Assembly (NCBI RefSeq): GCF_016863275.1
Contig: NZ_BOOO01000027.1
Span: 1 to 64,000, forward strand
Reading direction: 5' to 3'
Origin: Planotetraspora mira
Lineage (GTDB): Bacteria > Actinomycetota > Actinomycetes > Streptosporangiales > Streptosporangiaceae
DNA length: 64,000 nt
A program made the position numbers and the translations under genes. The notes under the pieces were generated by a model. The model had not been told where the DNA came from, made no database searches, and saw only the letters and a program-made list of their open reading frames with translations. This document shows positions 28,065 to 36,109 of the stretch, piece after piece; position 1 is the stretch's first letter; every line of letters starts with the position of its first letter.

Positions 28065-29333
28065 CGCGAGGAGGTCCTCCCACCTCTTGCCGATGATCTC
28101 CATGTCGTAGCCCGCCGCGGTCTTCACGGCATGGGCGCCGAGCGTGTCGCGCAGGCTCTGGTCTTCGATGACCGCGCAGATGGCGTCGGCGAGGGCTTCG
28201 ACGTCGCCCATGTCGACCACAAGCCCGTCGTGGCCGCTCGTGATCAGCTCGGCGGGCCCGGTGGGGCAGTTGAAGCTCACCACCGGCAGGCCCTTGCTCA
28301 TGGCCTCGAGGAGGACCATCGGCATGCCTTCGAGGCGAGAGCTCAGCACGAACATCGACGCCTTGGCCATCTCCGAGCCGACATCCGTGGCCGCGCCCTC
28401 CAGGACGACCTTGCCGATGAGCCCGTGTTCCTCGATGGACGTCAGCAACTTGTCGCGCTTGCGCCCGCTGCCGAAGATGCGCATGGTCCAGTCGGGGTGG
28501 CGTGCCGCGACGTGCACCCAGGTCCGGATCAGCAGGTCATGGCCCTTGGCGTGGGTGAGACGGCCCACGGTGATGGCCGTCTTGCCTGTGAGCGGGGAGA
28601 TGCCGCCGTTGAGAGCCGTCACCGCGTTCGGCATCTGGGTGAGGACCTTCGGCTTGCTGAGCAGCGCGGCGTCGTAGGCCACGAGGTCGGTCTCCGTCAG
28701 GGTGACGAGGGCGTCGAGCTTGCCGTACCGGCGGACGATCTGCCGGCGAATCGGCTTCTTGTGGGACGCGAGGTTGAGGTGCTCCTGCCCCACGGTGACG
28801 ACCTCGGGCGGCGCGAAGAGTGCGGTGAGGAGGTTCAGGGCGGGCCGGGTGCTGATGAGGATGCCCTCGCGGCGTGAACGGATGTACCGGATCAGTTTGA
28901 TCTCGGCTGCGAGCGTGAACGAGTCGGAGGCCGCCTCCTCCCTCGGGACGAGGACGCCGGGGATCCGCGACAGGAAACCCTTGCGCCCGGACACCCGGTC
29001 GTCGAGGTAGCGCACGCGGACACCTGGCGGGATGGGGAAGAAGGGTTTCTCGCGAGCCCTGACCACGCTGACGACCTCGACGTCGTGGGTCCGCGCGAGG
29101 TGGCCGGCCAGGTTGTAGACCGTGCGGATGGTGCCGCCCATGCCGTTGGCGTGCAGGAGCAGGATCCGGATCTGCCGGTCGCTCGGTGGCGGCGCCGAAC
29201 GGGCGCGCTGCCAGTCGCGGGCACTCATGCCCGCGAGGAGTGTCCGCCGGACCGCGTTGAGCAACGACCTGAGCACCGCCCGGCCTGTTTTCTTCGCGAT
29301 GCGGGCTGGATGGGCGCGGAAGGTATATGACAA
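28044..29333 (-). CDS. GT4-family glycosyltransferase
   Basis: This 429-residue GT-B glycosyltransferase has an N-terminal acceptor domain starting after a basic extension (residues 1-50) with ILLLHANGMGGTIRTVYNLAGHLA. The C-terminal donor domain shows AITVGRLTHAKGHDLLIRTW, the EX7E-like segment RLEGMPMVLLEAMSKGLPVVSFNCPTGPAELI, and GLVVDMGDVEALA. Similar enzymes act in teichoic-acid or exopolysaccharide synthesis. The start is a TTG at 29333, the only in-frame initiator giving the full basic N-terminus; this is uncertain. A CRP-like site lies 66 bases upstream. Confidence 0.85.
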   Translation of the reverse strand: MSYTFRAHPARIAKKTGRAVLRSLLNAVRRTLLAGMSARDWQRARSAPPPSDRQIRILLLHANGMGGTIRTVYNLAGHLARTHDVEVVSVVRAREKPFFPIPPGVRVRYLDDRVSGRKGFLSRIPGVLVPREEAASDSFTLAAEIKLIRYIRSRREGILISTRPALNLLTALFAPPEVVTVGQEHLNLASHKKPIRRQIVRRYGKLDALVTLTETDLVAYDAALLSKPKVLTQMPNAVTALNGGISPLTGKTAITVGRLTHAKGHDLLIRTWVHVAARHPDWTMRIFGSGRKRDKLLTSIEEHGLIGKVVLEGAATDVGSEMAKASMFVLSSRLEGMPMVLLEAMSKGLPVVSFNCPTGPAELITSGHDGLVVDMGDVEALADAICAVIEDQSLRDTLGAHAVKTAAGYDMEIIGKRWEDLLASLVQPR

Positions 29334-29398
29334 GTCATGCCCCGTTTATCTCGTGTTCAATTCCCCTTTCTGAGACGCGATCAAGGCGACTTGCGTTG

Positions 29399-29416
29399 GT
29401 GTGATCTACGTCACAC
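29399..29416. promoter_or_regulatory. CRP-type binding site
   Basis: GTGTGATCTACGTCACAC is a perfect fit to the TGTGA-N6-TCACA consensus of CRP/GlxR/Cmr-type cAMP receptor regulators and is symmetric over 6-base arms. It is 66 bases upstream of the glycosyltransferase start codon and overlaps the stop codon of the upstream methyltransferase gene. Confidence 0.6.
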
Positions 29417-30178
29417 TCGATGCCAGACCGTGGTGGTCGTGATCGGCGCGTTCTCCAGCGGCGCAGGCACCATGTGCCGCCCGGCCGGCTGGAAGCGATC
29501 TCGGGGCAGGTAGGAGCATGCGCGCTCGGGGACGCCGACCAGCACCACGCCGCCCGCCCGCTCCAGGAAGGGCATGACCCGGCGGGCGAGAGGACGCTCG
29601 TAGAAGACGTCCCCCGCGAGGATCACGTCCTCCGCGGGCGTCGAATCGAGGAGATCGCCTCCCCGGACCGTCACCGCCACTCCGTTGGCGCGTGCGTTCA
29701 GGACCGCCGCGGCGAGGGCGTGCGGGTCGACGTCGTTGGCGATCACCCGGGCCGCGCCCGCCATGGCGGCGGCGACGGCGACCAGGCCTGAGCCGGTGGC
29801 CAGATCGAGCACCGTGCGGCCGCGCACGAGTTCCGGGTTGTCGAGGACGTGGCGGGCGAGTGCCTGGCCGCCCGCCCAGGCGTAGGCCCAGAACGGCAGC
29901 CGCCCGAGCCGCTCCCACATCTCATAGAGCCGGTCGTCCGTCTCCTCGCCGGTCGCCGTCGCGGGGTCCACGCCGGCAGGGGGATCGGCGGCCTGGGGGC
30001 CCGGTGCGCCCGCGGGCGTCGAGCGGGCGCCGGCCGGAGGGTCATCCGGCGGTGCGGTGCCCGGGCGGGCCAGGTACAGCCGGATCTCCGGCACGTACGG
30101 CACGGCCCCGAGCGCCGTATGGGCACGGACGAAACGATCGAACCCGCCCGGATCGTCGAACTCGGTGAACTCCTCCAC
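29411..30178 (-). CDS. SAM-dependent methyltransferase (nicotinamide N-methylase-like)
   Basis: This 255-residue protein has a class I methyltransferase fold: motif I VLDLATGSGLVAVAAA, motif II ARVIANDVDPHAL, and motif IV-like DVILAGDVFYERPLARRVMPF. The pattern is that of the Nnt1/ETFB-KMT-like group that modifies proteins. A Pro/Ala-rich segment at about residues 40-75 looks like a disordered insertion. The GTG at 30178 lies eight bases after TACGAT and is preferred; an ATG at 30208 would add ten residues. The target is unknown. Confidence 0.8.
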   Translation of the reverse strand: MEEFTEFDDPGGFDRFVRAHTALGAVPYVPEIRLYLARPGTAPPDDPPAGARSTPAGAPGPQAADPPAGVDPATATGEETDDRLYEMWERLGRLPFWAYAWAGGQALARHVLDNPELVRGRTVLDLATGSGLVAVAAAMAGAARVIANDVDPHALAAAVLNARANGVAVTVRGGDLLDSTPAEDVILAGDVFYERPLARRVMPFLERAGGVVLVGVPERACSYLPRDRFQPAGRHMVPAPLENAPITTTTVWHRV

Positions 30179-30228
30179 GGCCGGCGATCGTATCGGGCCG
30201 GATCCCATGGTCGTGGCTCGCGGCGGTC

Positions 30229-31263
30229 TCAGATGAGCGTGAGTTGCTCCGGCGCCGGAGGCGCGGCGGGCCGCGGCCGCGGGGTGATCCGCCGGGCTTC
30301 ACGGGCGTTCGTCCTGCCGATGCCGTATCGCCGGGCGAGTGCCTCGACCTCCCGGCGGACGCGCTCCTGGTAGGCCTTGGGGGCGTACGCGCCTCTGCCG
30401 TACAACTCCAGGTAGCGGGGCACGAGGCGCGGGTGTTCGCGGGACAGCCAGGCCATGAACCACTCCCGCGCGCCGGGGCGCAGATGGAGCGTGATGGGGG
30501 CGACGTGCGTCGCGCCGCTGTCCGCGATGCGTTCGACGGTCTCGGAGAGCATCGCGGGCGAGTCGGTGAGGTAAGGGAGGATCGGGGCCATCAGGACGCC
30601 GCAGCGGATTCCGTGGTCGTTGAGGGTGGCGCAGATCTCCAGTCGCTTGCGCGGATGGGGCGTGCCGGGCTCGACCGCGCGCCACAGGGCGTCGTCCACG
30701 AAGCCGACGGACACGGCCGTGCTGACGTCGGTCACCTCGGCGGCCTCGACGAGCAGGTCGAGGTCGCGGAGGATGAGGGACCCCTTGGTGAGGATGGAGA
30801 ACGGGTTGGCGGCGTCCCTGAGGGCCGCCAGGATGCCGGGCATCAGCCGGTAGCGGCCCTCGGCCCGCTGGTAGCAGTCGACGTTGGTGCCCATCGCTAT
30901 GTGGTGGCCCGCCCACTTCGGGGCGGCGAGTTCCCTGCGGACCAGATCGGGGGCGTTGACCTTGACGATGATCTTCGAGTCGAAGTCCTCGCCCGATCCC
31001 AGATCCAGGTATTCGTGGGTCTTCCTGGCGAAGCAGTAGGTGCACGCGTGACTGCAGCCCCGGTAGGGGTTGATCGTCCATTCGAAGGGCACCTGGCTCG
31101 CTCCCGGGACGCGATTGATGATCGACCGGGCACGGACCTCGTAGAACGTGATCCCGCGGAAATCGGGCGTGTCGAATGTCCTCGCGACCGCGTTCCGCGC
31201 GAACAGCGGAGTGGCCGCCGTGTCCGCATCGTGATCGGTCAGACGCAGATTGTCCCAGCGCAT
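30229..31263 (-). CDS. Rv2578c-family radical SAM protein
   Basis: This 344-residue radical SAM enzyme matches the actinobacterial Rv2578c family, related to spore photoproduct lyase-like proteins. The cluster motif is CSHACTYC (CX3CX2C) in NPYRGCSHACTYCFARKTHEYL. Conserved features GTNVDCYQRAEG, TKGSLILRDLDLL and MAPILPYLTDSP follow. The ATG at 31263 begins MRWDNLR, the usual family start, with AAGGA upstream. Its substrate is not known. It lies 51 bases upstream of the methyltransferase gene and may share its transcript. Confidence 0.9.
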   Translation of the reverse strand: MRWDNLRLTDHDADTAATPLFARNAVARTFDTPDFRGITFYEVRARSIINRVPGASQVPFEWTINPYRGCSHACTYCFARKTHEYLDLGSGEDFDSKIIVKVNAPDLVRRELAAPKWAGHHIAMGTNVDCYQRAEGRYRLMPGILAALRDAANPFSILTKGSLILRDLDLLVEAAEVTDVSTAVSVGFVDDALWRAVEPGTPHPRKRLEICATLNDHGIRCGVLMAPILPYLTDSPAMLSETVERIADSGATHVAPITLHLRPGAREWFMAWLSREHPRLVPRYLELYGRGAYAPKAYQERVRREVEALARRYGIGRTNAREARRITPRPRPAAPPAPEQLTLI

Positions 31264-31399
31264 TCCTTGATTGGAACAAAAGTTCGATGAAGATCGCAAC
31301 TCACAACGCGCGGGTAAATACGGGCCCTCGAAAGCGGCTAACGATCTTCATCGTTGGGCAGAACGTCCGCACACACCTTGCGTTCCGGGGAGGTGCGCC

Positions 31400-31666
31400 A
31401 TGGCCTGGTCGCAGGACGAAGCGCGGATGCTGGCGATGATCGAGCGGCATCTCACCGATGAGGATCCCCGCCTCGCGGCCCGGCTCGAGTCGTTCAACGA
31501 GCGCGTGGAGCGGCGCTCGCAGGGACGGCGCGAGAGGCCGGCCCGGGCGAGGCGGCCCCAGCGCTCCACGGTGATCATCATCGTGAGCTGGCTCCTGATC
31601 GCGACGCTGATCGCCACGTTACTGGTCATGGCCATCCGGAACGACGCCGCCGCGTTCCCCATGTGA
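31400..31666 (+). CDS. DUF3040 domain membrane protein
   Basis: This 88-residue protein has the DUF3040 pattern WSQDEARMLAMIERHLTDEDPRLAARLESF at the N-terminus, a basic linker, and one transmembrane segment (STVIIIVSWLLIATLIATLLVMAI). The family is specific to actinobacteria and of unknown function. The ATG at 31400 has GGGGAGGTG upstream, which decides against the longer frame starting at 31271. Confidence 0.85.
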   Translation: MAWSQDEARMLAMIERHLTDEDPRLAARLESFNERVERRSQGRRERPARARRPQRSTVIIIVSWLLIATLIATLLVMAIRNDAAAFPM

Positions 31667-31772
31667 GCCAGACCGCGGTTCCGGGCAACCTCGCCCTCAG
31701 GGGCCGGGATCCGGTGTTCCTGGGAGTAGCAGGGACAGGATCTTTCGCCGCCACGCACATAACGTGGAAGGC

Positions 31773-32633
31773 ATGGACGAAGGCAACTCGCTGGGGGAAT
31801 TCCTGCGGGCGCGGCGAGAGCTGGTGCGCCCGGAGGACGTCGGGCTGCCTGCCATGGGGCGCCGCCGGGTGCCCGGCCTACGCCGTGAGGAGCTCGCCAT
31901 GCTGGCGGGCATCAGCATCGACTACTGCGTGCGGTTGGAGCAGGGCCGCGACCAGCACCCGTCCGAGCAGGTGCTCGACGCGCTGGCCCAGGCGCTTCGA
32001 CTCGACGCCGACGGCACGGCCCACCTGTATCGGCTCGCCCGTCCCACGCCGCGCCGGCGCACGCCGCGCAAGCCCGAGCGGGTGCCGTCGGGCATCCAGC
32101 AACTCGTCATGTCGTGGTCGGACACCCCCGCCTACGTCCAGAGCCGCCACCTGGACGTCCTGCTCGCCAACCCCCTGGCGACGGCGTTGTCGCCCATCTA
32201 CGCCCGGGGAGTGAACCAGGTGCGGGCCGCGTTCCTCGACCCCGCCGTGCGGGCCCTCTACCGCGACTGGGAGAAGATCACCGCGAGCACCGTGGCGGGG
32301 CTGCGCGCGCTCGTCGGCGATGAGACGCGCGACGCGCGCGTCGCCGAGCTGGTGGGAGAGCTGTCGGTGTCCAGCGAGCGGTTCCGGCGCCTGTGGGCCC
32401 GTCAGGACGTCAAGCCGACAAGCAGCGGGATCTCGCACCTGGACCATCCCCAGGTCGGACCGTTGGAACTGCGCTACGAGAAACTGGCCGTCGTCGGCAC
32501 GGAGGGCCAGGTCCTGGTCGTCTACCATGCCGAGCCGGGAAGCGCCTCCGAGCAGGGGCTGGCCCTGCTGTCCGGACTCGCCGGGGGTTCCCGGCAGGTC
32601 GAGTGGTCCGGACGGACGAAATCGGACAACTAG
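31773..32633 (+). CDS. XRE-family regulator with MmyB-like ligand-binding domain
   Basis: This 286-residue regulator has an N-terminal helix-turn-helix (residues 8-75: GEFLRARRELV, RVPGLRREELAMLAGISIDYCVRLEQGRDQHPSEQVL in parts). A C-terminal MmyB-type PAS-like domain follows (about 105-275: SWSDTPAYVQSRHLDVLLANPLA, RLWARQDV, HPQVGPLEL). MmyB-type regulators often control neighbouring oxidoreductase genes, but none is divergent here. The ATG at 31773 follows TAACGT by seven bases and GGAAGG by one. Confidence 0.87.
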   Translation: MDEGNSLGEFLRARRELVRPEDVGLPAMGRRRVPGLRREELAMLAGISIDYCVRLEQGRDQHPSEQVLDALAQALRLDADGTAHLYRLARPTPRRRTPRKPERVPSGIQQLVMSWSDTPAYVQSRHLDVLLANPLATALSPIYARGVNQVRAAFLDPAVRALYRDWEKITASTVAGLRALVGDETRDARVAELVGELSVSSERFRRLWARQDVKPTSSGISHLDHPQVGPLELRYEKLAVVGTEGQVLVVYHAEPGSASEQGLALLSGLAGGSRQVEWSGRTKSDN

Positions 32634-32703
32634 CGGCCGGGGCGGCGCAGGCCTCGTGAGAGGGTCCCGATGAGCCCCTGCGCCCGGTGCTCGGGGGCCG
32701 CGA

Positions 32704-34326
32704 TCACCCGAGGGACTTGAGGAAGTCGGCGGCGATCGGAGCCGCCACGTCCCCGCCCATGCCGCCGGCCTCGACGACCACGGCGAACGCGATGTCCCCC
32801 CGGAAGCCGATGAACCAGGCGTGGGTCTGGATCTTGCCCGCGGGACCGAACTCGGCCGTCCCGGTCTTGCCCCCGGTGCCGGAGGGCAGTCCTGCCGCGT
32901 GCGCGGTGCCCTTGGTGACGACGGCCCGCATCATCTGCTGGAGCGGGGCCTTCACCCCGCCGGGCAGCGGCTTGACCTTCAGCTTCTGCTTGAGCGTGGG
33001 GACCAGCGTGGGCGGCCGCCAGTTGCCGTCCGCCACGGCCGCCGCGACGGTGGCCATCACGAGCGGGCTCGAGGTGATCCTGGCCTGCCCGAAGGCCTCC
33101 GCGGCCAGTTCGGCGTCACTGGTGGCCTTGGGCATGCTGGCCTTCGTCGTCGTCACGCCGATGTTGAGCGGCTGGTTGAAACCGAGGAGCGTGGCCATGT
33201 CGTAGAGCTTCTGCGCCCCCAGCTTCGACGCGGCCAGCGGAGCGAAGGTCGTGTTGCACGAGTGGGCGTAGGAGTCGAGGAACGACAACGAGCCGAACGC
33301 CTCGTGGTCGGAGTTGCGGATGTCCAGTCCGCCGATCTTCGACTTCTCCGGGCAGGTCACCTTGGAGGAGGGCGTCAGCCCTTCGGCGAGCAGTCCGGCC
33401 GCGGTGATCGTCTTGAACGTGGAGCCCGGGGGATAGGTGCCGCCCAGCGCCCTGTTGAAGCCGCCCACGCTGTTCGCGACGGCCACGATCTCGCCGGTCG
33501 AGGGGCGGATGGCGACGAGCGACGTCGGCTTCTTGTTGTCACGTACGGCATTGGCCGCGGCGGTCTGCACGCGCAGGTCGATGCTCGTGGTGACGTCCTT
33601 GCCGGGCTTGCCCTTGATCGTGTGGAGGGTCTTCTTCTCCGGCCCGGTCACCTGGATCTCGGTGGTGGGCGTGCCCGCCAACTGCTTCTGGAAGGTCTCC
33701 TGGAGACCGCCCCGGCCCACGGCGTTCCCCACGCGATAGGCGGCGCCGAGCTTCTTGACGTCCTTGGCGGTGGCCTTGTCGAGATATCCCACGAGCTGCT
33801 GGACCGAGCCGCCGACGTCCCCGGTGTCGATGCGCTCGCCGTTCGAGGCCATGATCACCGCGCGCTGGGGCCACGACGTCTTGATCGCCAGGTGGCTGGA
33901 GCCGTCGAGGTCGGGGTGGACCGCCTTCGGCGACCAGTCCACCTTCCAGTAGTGATCCTTGACCGCGAGGTCGAGCGTGCCCTTGTAGGACCAGTCGCCG
34001 ATGTTCTTGAGCGTGGCGGTGACGGTGTAGGTGGCCGTGGCGTGGTCGTTCACCGGCTGACCCACGCTGAGGTCGCTCACGGCCACCTTGGTCGCGCCGA
34101 GGTTCTTGGTGAGCTCGGCGTAGGCGGCGTCGAACCCCGGGGCGGGGGCCACGAGATCGGTCTTCATGGCCGTGAGGTCACCGCTCGTCCATGCCGCGGT
34201 GAAGCGCTGCGCCGTCTCCTGGGGTGTGCCGCGGGTGTGGAGCACGTAGTAGGCGCCTCCGGCGGCCGCGGCCACCACGAGCACACCGGCGACCGATGTG
34301 ATGGCGATCATCCGTCCGCGCGGCAT
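32704..34326 (-). CDS. Penicillin-binding protein, class B transpeptidase with MecA-type N-terminal domain
   Basis: This 540-residue D,D-transpeptidase has a short cytoplasmic start, one membrane anchor (residues 6-28), an NTF2-like MecA_N domain (about 33-145), a dimerisation-like region, and a transpeptidase domain (about 265-540). The active-site motifs are STFK (S302), SCN (S356) and KTGTAE (K487). Such MecA_N-containing PBPs are common in actinobacteria and can have low beta-lactam affinity. The ATG at 34326 follows GGGGGTG; ATG 34338 is an alternative. A perfect DnaA box lies 92 bases upstream. Confidence 0.92.
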   Translation of the reverse strand: MPRGRMIAITSVAGVLVVAAAAGGAYYVLHTRGTPQETAQRFTAAWTSGDLTAMKTDLVAPAPGFDAAYAELTKNLGATKVAVSDLSVGQPVNDHATATYTVTATLKNIGDWSYKGTLDLAVKDHYWKVDWSPKAVHPDLDGSSHLAIKTSWPQRAVIMASNGERIDTGDVGGSVQQLVGYLDKATAKDVKKLGAAYRVGNAVGRGGLQETFQKQLAGTPTTEIQVTGPEKKTLHTIKGKPGKDVTTSIDLRVQTAAANAVRDNKKPTSLVAIRPSTGEIVAVANSVGGFNRALGGTYPPGSTFKTITAAGLLAEGLTPSSKVTCPEKSKIGGLDIRNSDHEAFGSLSFLDSYAHSCNTTFAPLAASKLGAQKLYDMATLLGFNQPLNIGVTTTKASMPKATSDAELAAEAFGQARITSSPLVMATVAAAVADGNWRPPTLVPTLKQKLKVKPLPGGVKAPLQQMMRAVVTKGTAHAAGLPSGTGGKTGTAEFGPAGKIQTHAWFIGFRGDIAFAVVVEAGGMGGDVAAPIAADFLKSLG

Positions 34327-34417
34327 GTGCACCCCCATGTCCTTGAGCCGGCACGGCGATCCTCAGAACGGTTCGCCGAGATTGCGGGACGACGGAGAGC
34401 CTAGCGTGGACAAATCG

Positions 34418-34426
34418 TTATCCACA
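34418..34426 (+). promoter_or_regulatory. DnaA box in inverted arrangement
   Basis: TTATCCACA is a perfect DnaA consensus box. Together with GTGGACAAA at 34406-34414 on the same strand it forms an inverted pair (GTGGA-N10-TCCAC). It lies between plsC and the penicillin-binding protein gene. A single box pair is too little for an origin; DnaA-dependent or other operator use is conceivable. Confidence 0.35.
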
Positions 34427-34432
34427 CCGATG

Positions 34433-35083
34433 TCAGGTGGCGTTCTTCACGCTGGCGGCGTACCGCGGGACGTACTCCTGACCGGAGAGCTTCTGGATGG
34501 CCGTCATCACCTCGTCGGTCACGTCCCGCCGGTCACGGGCGCTGGCCGCGTCTCCGGTGAAGGTCATGGGGGCGCCCAGGCGGATGCCGAACCGGTGCAG
34601 TCGCGGAACGGACGTTCCGGGCGGCAGCACCCTCTCGGTCCCCAGCATCGCTACGGGGATCACGGGGGCGCCCGTCGTGAGAGTGAGCCACGCCACACCG
34701 ATCTTGCCCCGGTAGAGGCGGCCGTCGGGGGAGCGGGTGCCCTCGGGGTAGATCCCGAACATCTCACCGGCGTTGAGGACCTCCACCGCCGAGTCGAGCA
34801 TGGCCTGGGCGGCGGACGCGTTCTCCCTGTCGATCGGCATCGTCCCCATGGCCCCCATCCACGTGGCGGTCAGGCGGTTGCCGGTGAAGTACTCCTTCTT
34901 GGCGACGAACCGCATCGGGCGTCGCAGCAGGGCGGGCAGGAAGAAGGAGTCCAGCACCGAGAGATGGTTGGAGGCCAGGATCGCCGGGCCGTTCGCGGGA
35001 ACGTGCTCCCGGCCTTCGACCTTCGGCAACCACAACAGGCGGACCAGTGGAGCGGTGACCATCTTGGCACTGCGGTAAAGCAC
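34433..35083 (-). CDS. 1-Acylglycerol-3-phosphate O-acyltransferase (PlsC family)
   Basis: This 216-residue acyltransferase makes phosphatidic acid from lysophosphatidate in the phospholipid pathway. Motif I is SNHLSVLDS (HX4D), motif II is near FVAKKEYF, motif III is YPEGTRSPDG (EGTRS) and motif IV is PVIPVAMLG. The GTG at 35083 has a strong GGAGGAG site five bases upstream, better than the TTG at 35113. Many actinobacteria carry several paralogues, so the specific acyl acceptor is uncertain. Confidence 0.9.
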   Translation of the reverse strand: MLYRSAKMVTAPLVRLLWLPKVEGREHVPANGPAILASNHLSVLDSFFLPALLRRPMRFVAKKEYFTGNRLTATWMGAMGTMPIDRENASAAQAMLDSAVEVLNAGEMFGIYPEGTRSPDGRLYRGKIGVAWLTLTTGAPVIPVAMLGTERVLPPGTSVPRLHRFGIRLGAPMTFTGDAASARDRRDVTDEVMTAIQKLSGQEYVPRYAASVKNAT

Positions 35084-35543
35084 GGGATCTCCTCCGACGG
35101 GCGATGCGGTCAACCCTAGGCCTGGCCGATGCCGTGCGGAGTGTGTGGCTCGGGCAACTGCCGTTCACATATTTTGTACGGCTCCTCCAAATCGGCGCCC
35201 GCCGGGTTGGAGCAAACCGCCGCTTCACCGTCGCCGGAAAGACGAACGCCCCGCGAGACGATGTCTCGCGGGGCGTTCATGCCGAGGGCCGATGTGGCGG
35301 TCGCCTCCTCGGCGAGATGCACAACACGGCTCCAGCCGAACGGTATTCCGTGAAGGCGGTAATTGCGGCCCGGGGGACACAAACCACATCGGCCAACACA
35401 GAGCTTAACGGACTCTCCGAGGTGCCTATTCCGGCGGTGAGGTCGAATGTCCGTTATAGACCTGTTTGGGGGGAATCTTTTTCTGAGCCGGCATTCGGGC
35501 CGATACCCTCGGCCGGGCAGGTCTGTCGTGAGGTGGGAGAAAG
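35084..35543. other. Gene-poor gap with a strong hairpin
   Basis: This 460-base gap lies between the divergent plsC and acetyltransferase genes. It contains the promoters of both and a very strong hairpin at 35244-35278. Short reading frames exist on both strands: plus strand 35129-35353, with an N-terminal CGVCGSGNC cluster, and minus strand 35116-35382. Neither has a ribosome binding site or convincing coding bias. No tRNA fold was found. Confidence 0.45.
35244..35278. terminator. 16-base-pair perfect hairpin in a divergent gap
   Basis: GAACGCCCCGCGAGAC and GTCTCGCGGGGCGTTC are perfect 16-base arms around a 3-base loop, terminator-like in strength. On the minus strand it is followed by GTCTTTCC, a weak U-rich tail. 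No annotated gene ends here, so it may terminate an unrecognised small RNA or peptide gene, or act as a leader attenuator for plsC. Confidence 0.55.
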
Positions 35544-36074
35544 ATGCTCGAGACCGAGCGGTTGTCGCTGAGGAGATGGCGTGAGAGCGATCGGGAGCCC
35601 TTCGCGGCCCTGAACGCCGACCCCGAGGTCATGGAGCATTTCCCCGCCCTCCTCTCCCGGGACGAGAGCGACGCGCTGGTCGGGCGCATCGAGGAGGGCT
35701 TCGAGGAGCGCGGGTTCGGGCTGTGGGCCGTCGAGGCGGAGGGGGCCTTCATCGGCTTCACCGGCCTGACGGTTCCGCGTTTCACGGCCGGCTTCACTCC
35801 GTGCGTCGAGATCGGCTGGCGGCTGGCCAGGCGCGCCTGGGGGTACGGCTACGCCACCGAGGCCGCGACCGCCGCGCTGGGAGACGCGTTCGGGCGGCTG
35901 GGCCTTGAGGAGGTCGTCTCCTTCACGGCCGTCCAAAATCTCAGATCGCAGGCGGTGATGCGCCGGATCGGCATGTCGCGTGATCTCGCGGGCGACTTCG
36001 ACCACCCGGTGCTCCCCGAGGGCAGCCCCCTGCGGCGCCATGTTCTCTACCGGATCAGGCGGCCGGCCGGGTAA
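35544..36074 (+). CDS. GNAT-family N-acetyltransferase (RimJ/RimL-like)
   Basis: This 176-residue acetyltransferase begins LETERLSLRRWRESDREPFAAL. It shows the acetyl-CoA loop in EIGWRLARRAWGYGYATEAATAAL and the core FTAVQNLRSQAVMRRIGMSRD, all typical of the Acetyltransf_3 (RimJ/RimL) subgroup. The ATG at 35544 has GGGAGAAAG directly upstream. A TATAGA -10-like hexamer lies near 35456. The substrate, whether protein N-terminus or small amine, cannot be told. Confidence 0.85.
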   Translation: MLETERLSLRRWRESDREPFAALNADPEVMEHFPALLSRDESDALVGRIEEGFEERGFGLWAVEAEGAFIGFTGLTVPRFTAGFTPCVEIGWRLARRAWGYGYATEAATAALGDAFGRLGLEEVVSFTAVQNLRSQAVMRRIGMSRDLAGDFDHPVLPEGSPLRRHVLYRIRRPAG

Positions 36075-36109
36075 CCGCTCATGCGGCGACCCCGTCCGCG
36101 AACGCGATG

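Noticed and set aside
34406-34426. Replication origin
   Set aside because: Only one perfect and one poor DnaA box are present, and no dnaA, dnaN or A/T-rich unwinding region is nearby.
35116-35382. Small protein genes on either strand in the plsC/acetyltransferase gap
   Set aside because: There is no ribosome binding site or coding bias, and both frames run through the perfect hairpin, which explains their openness.
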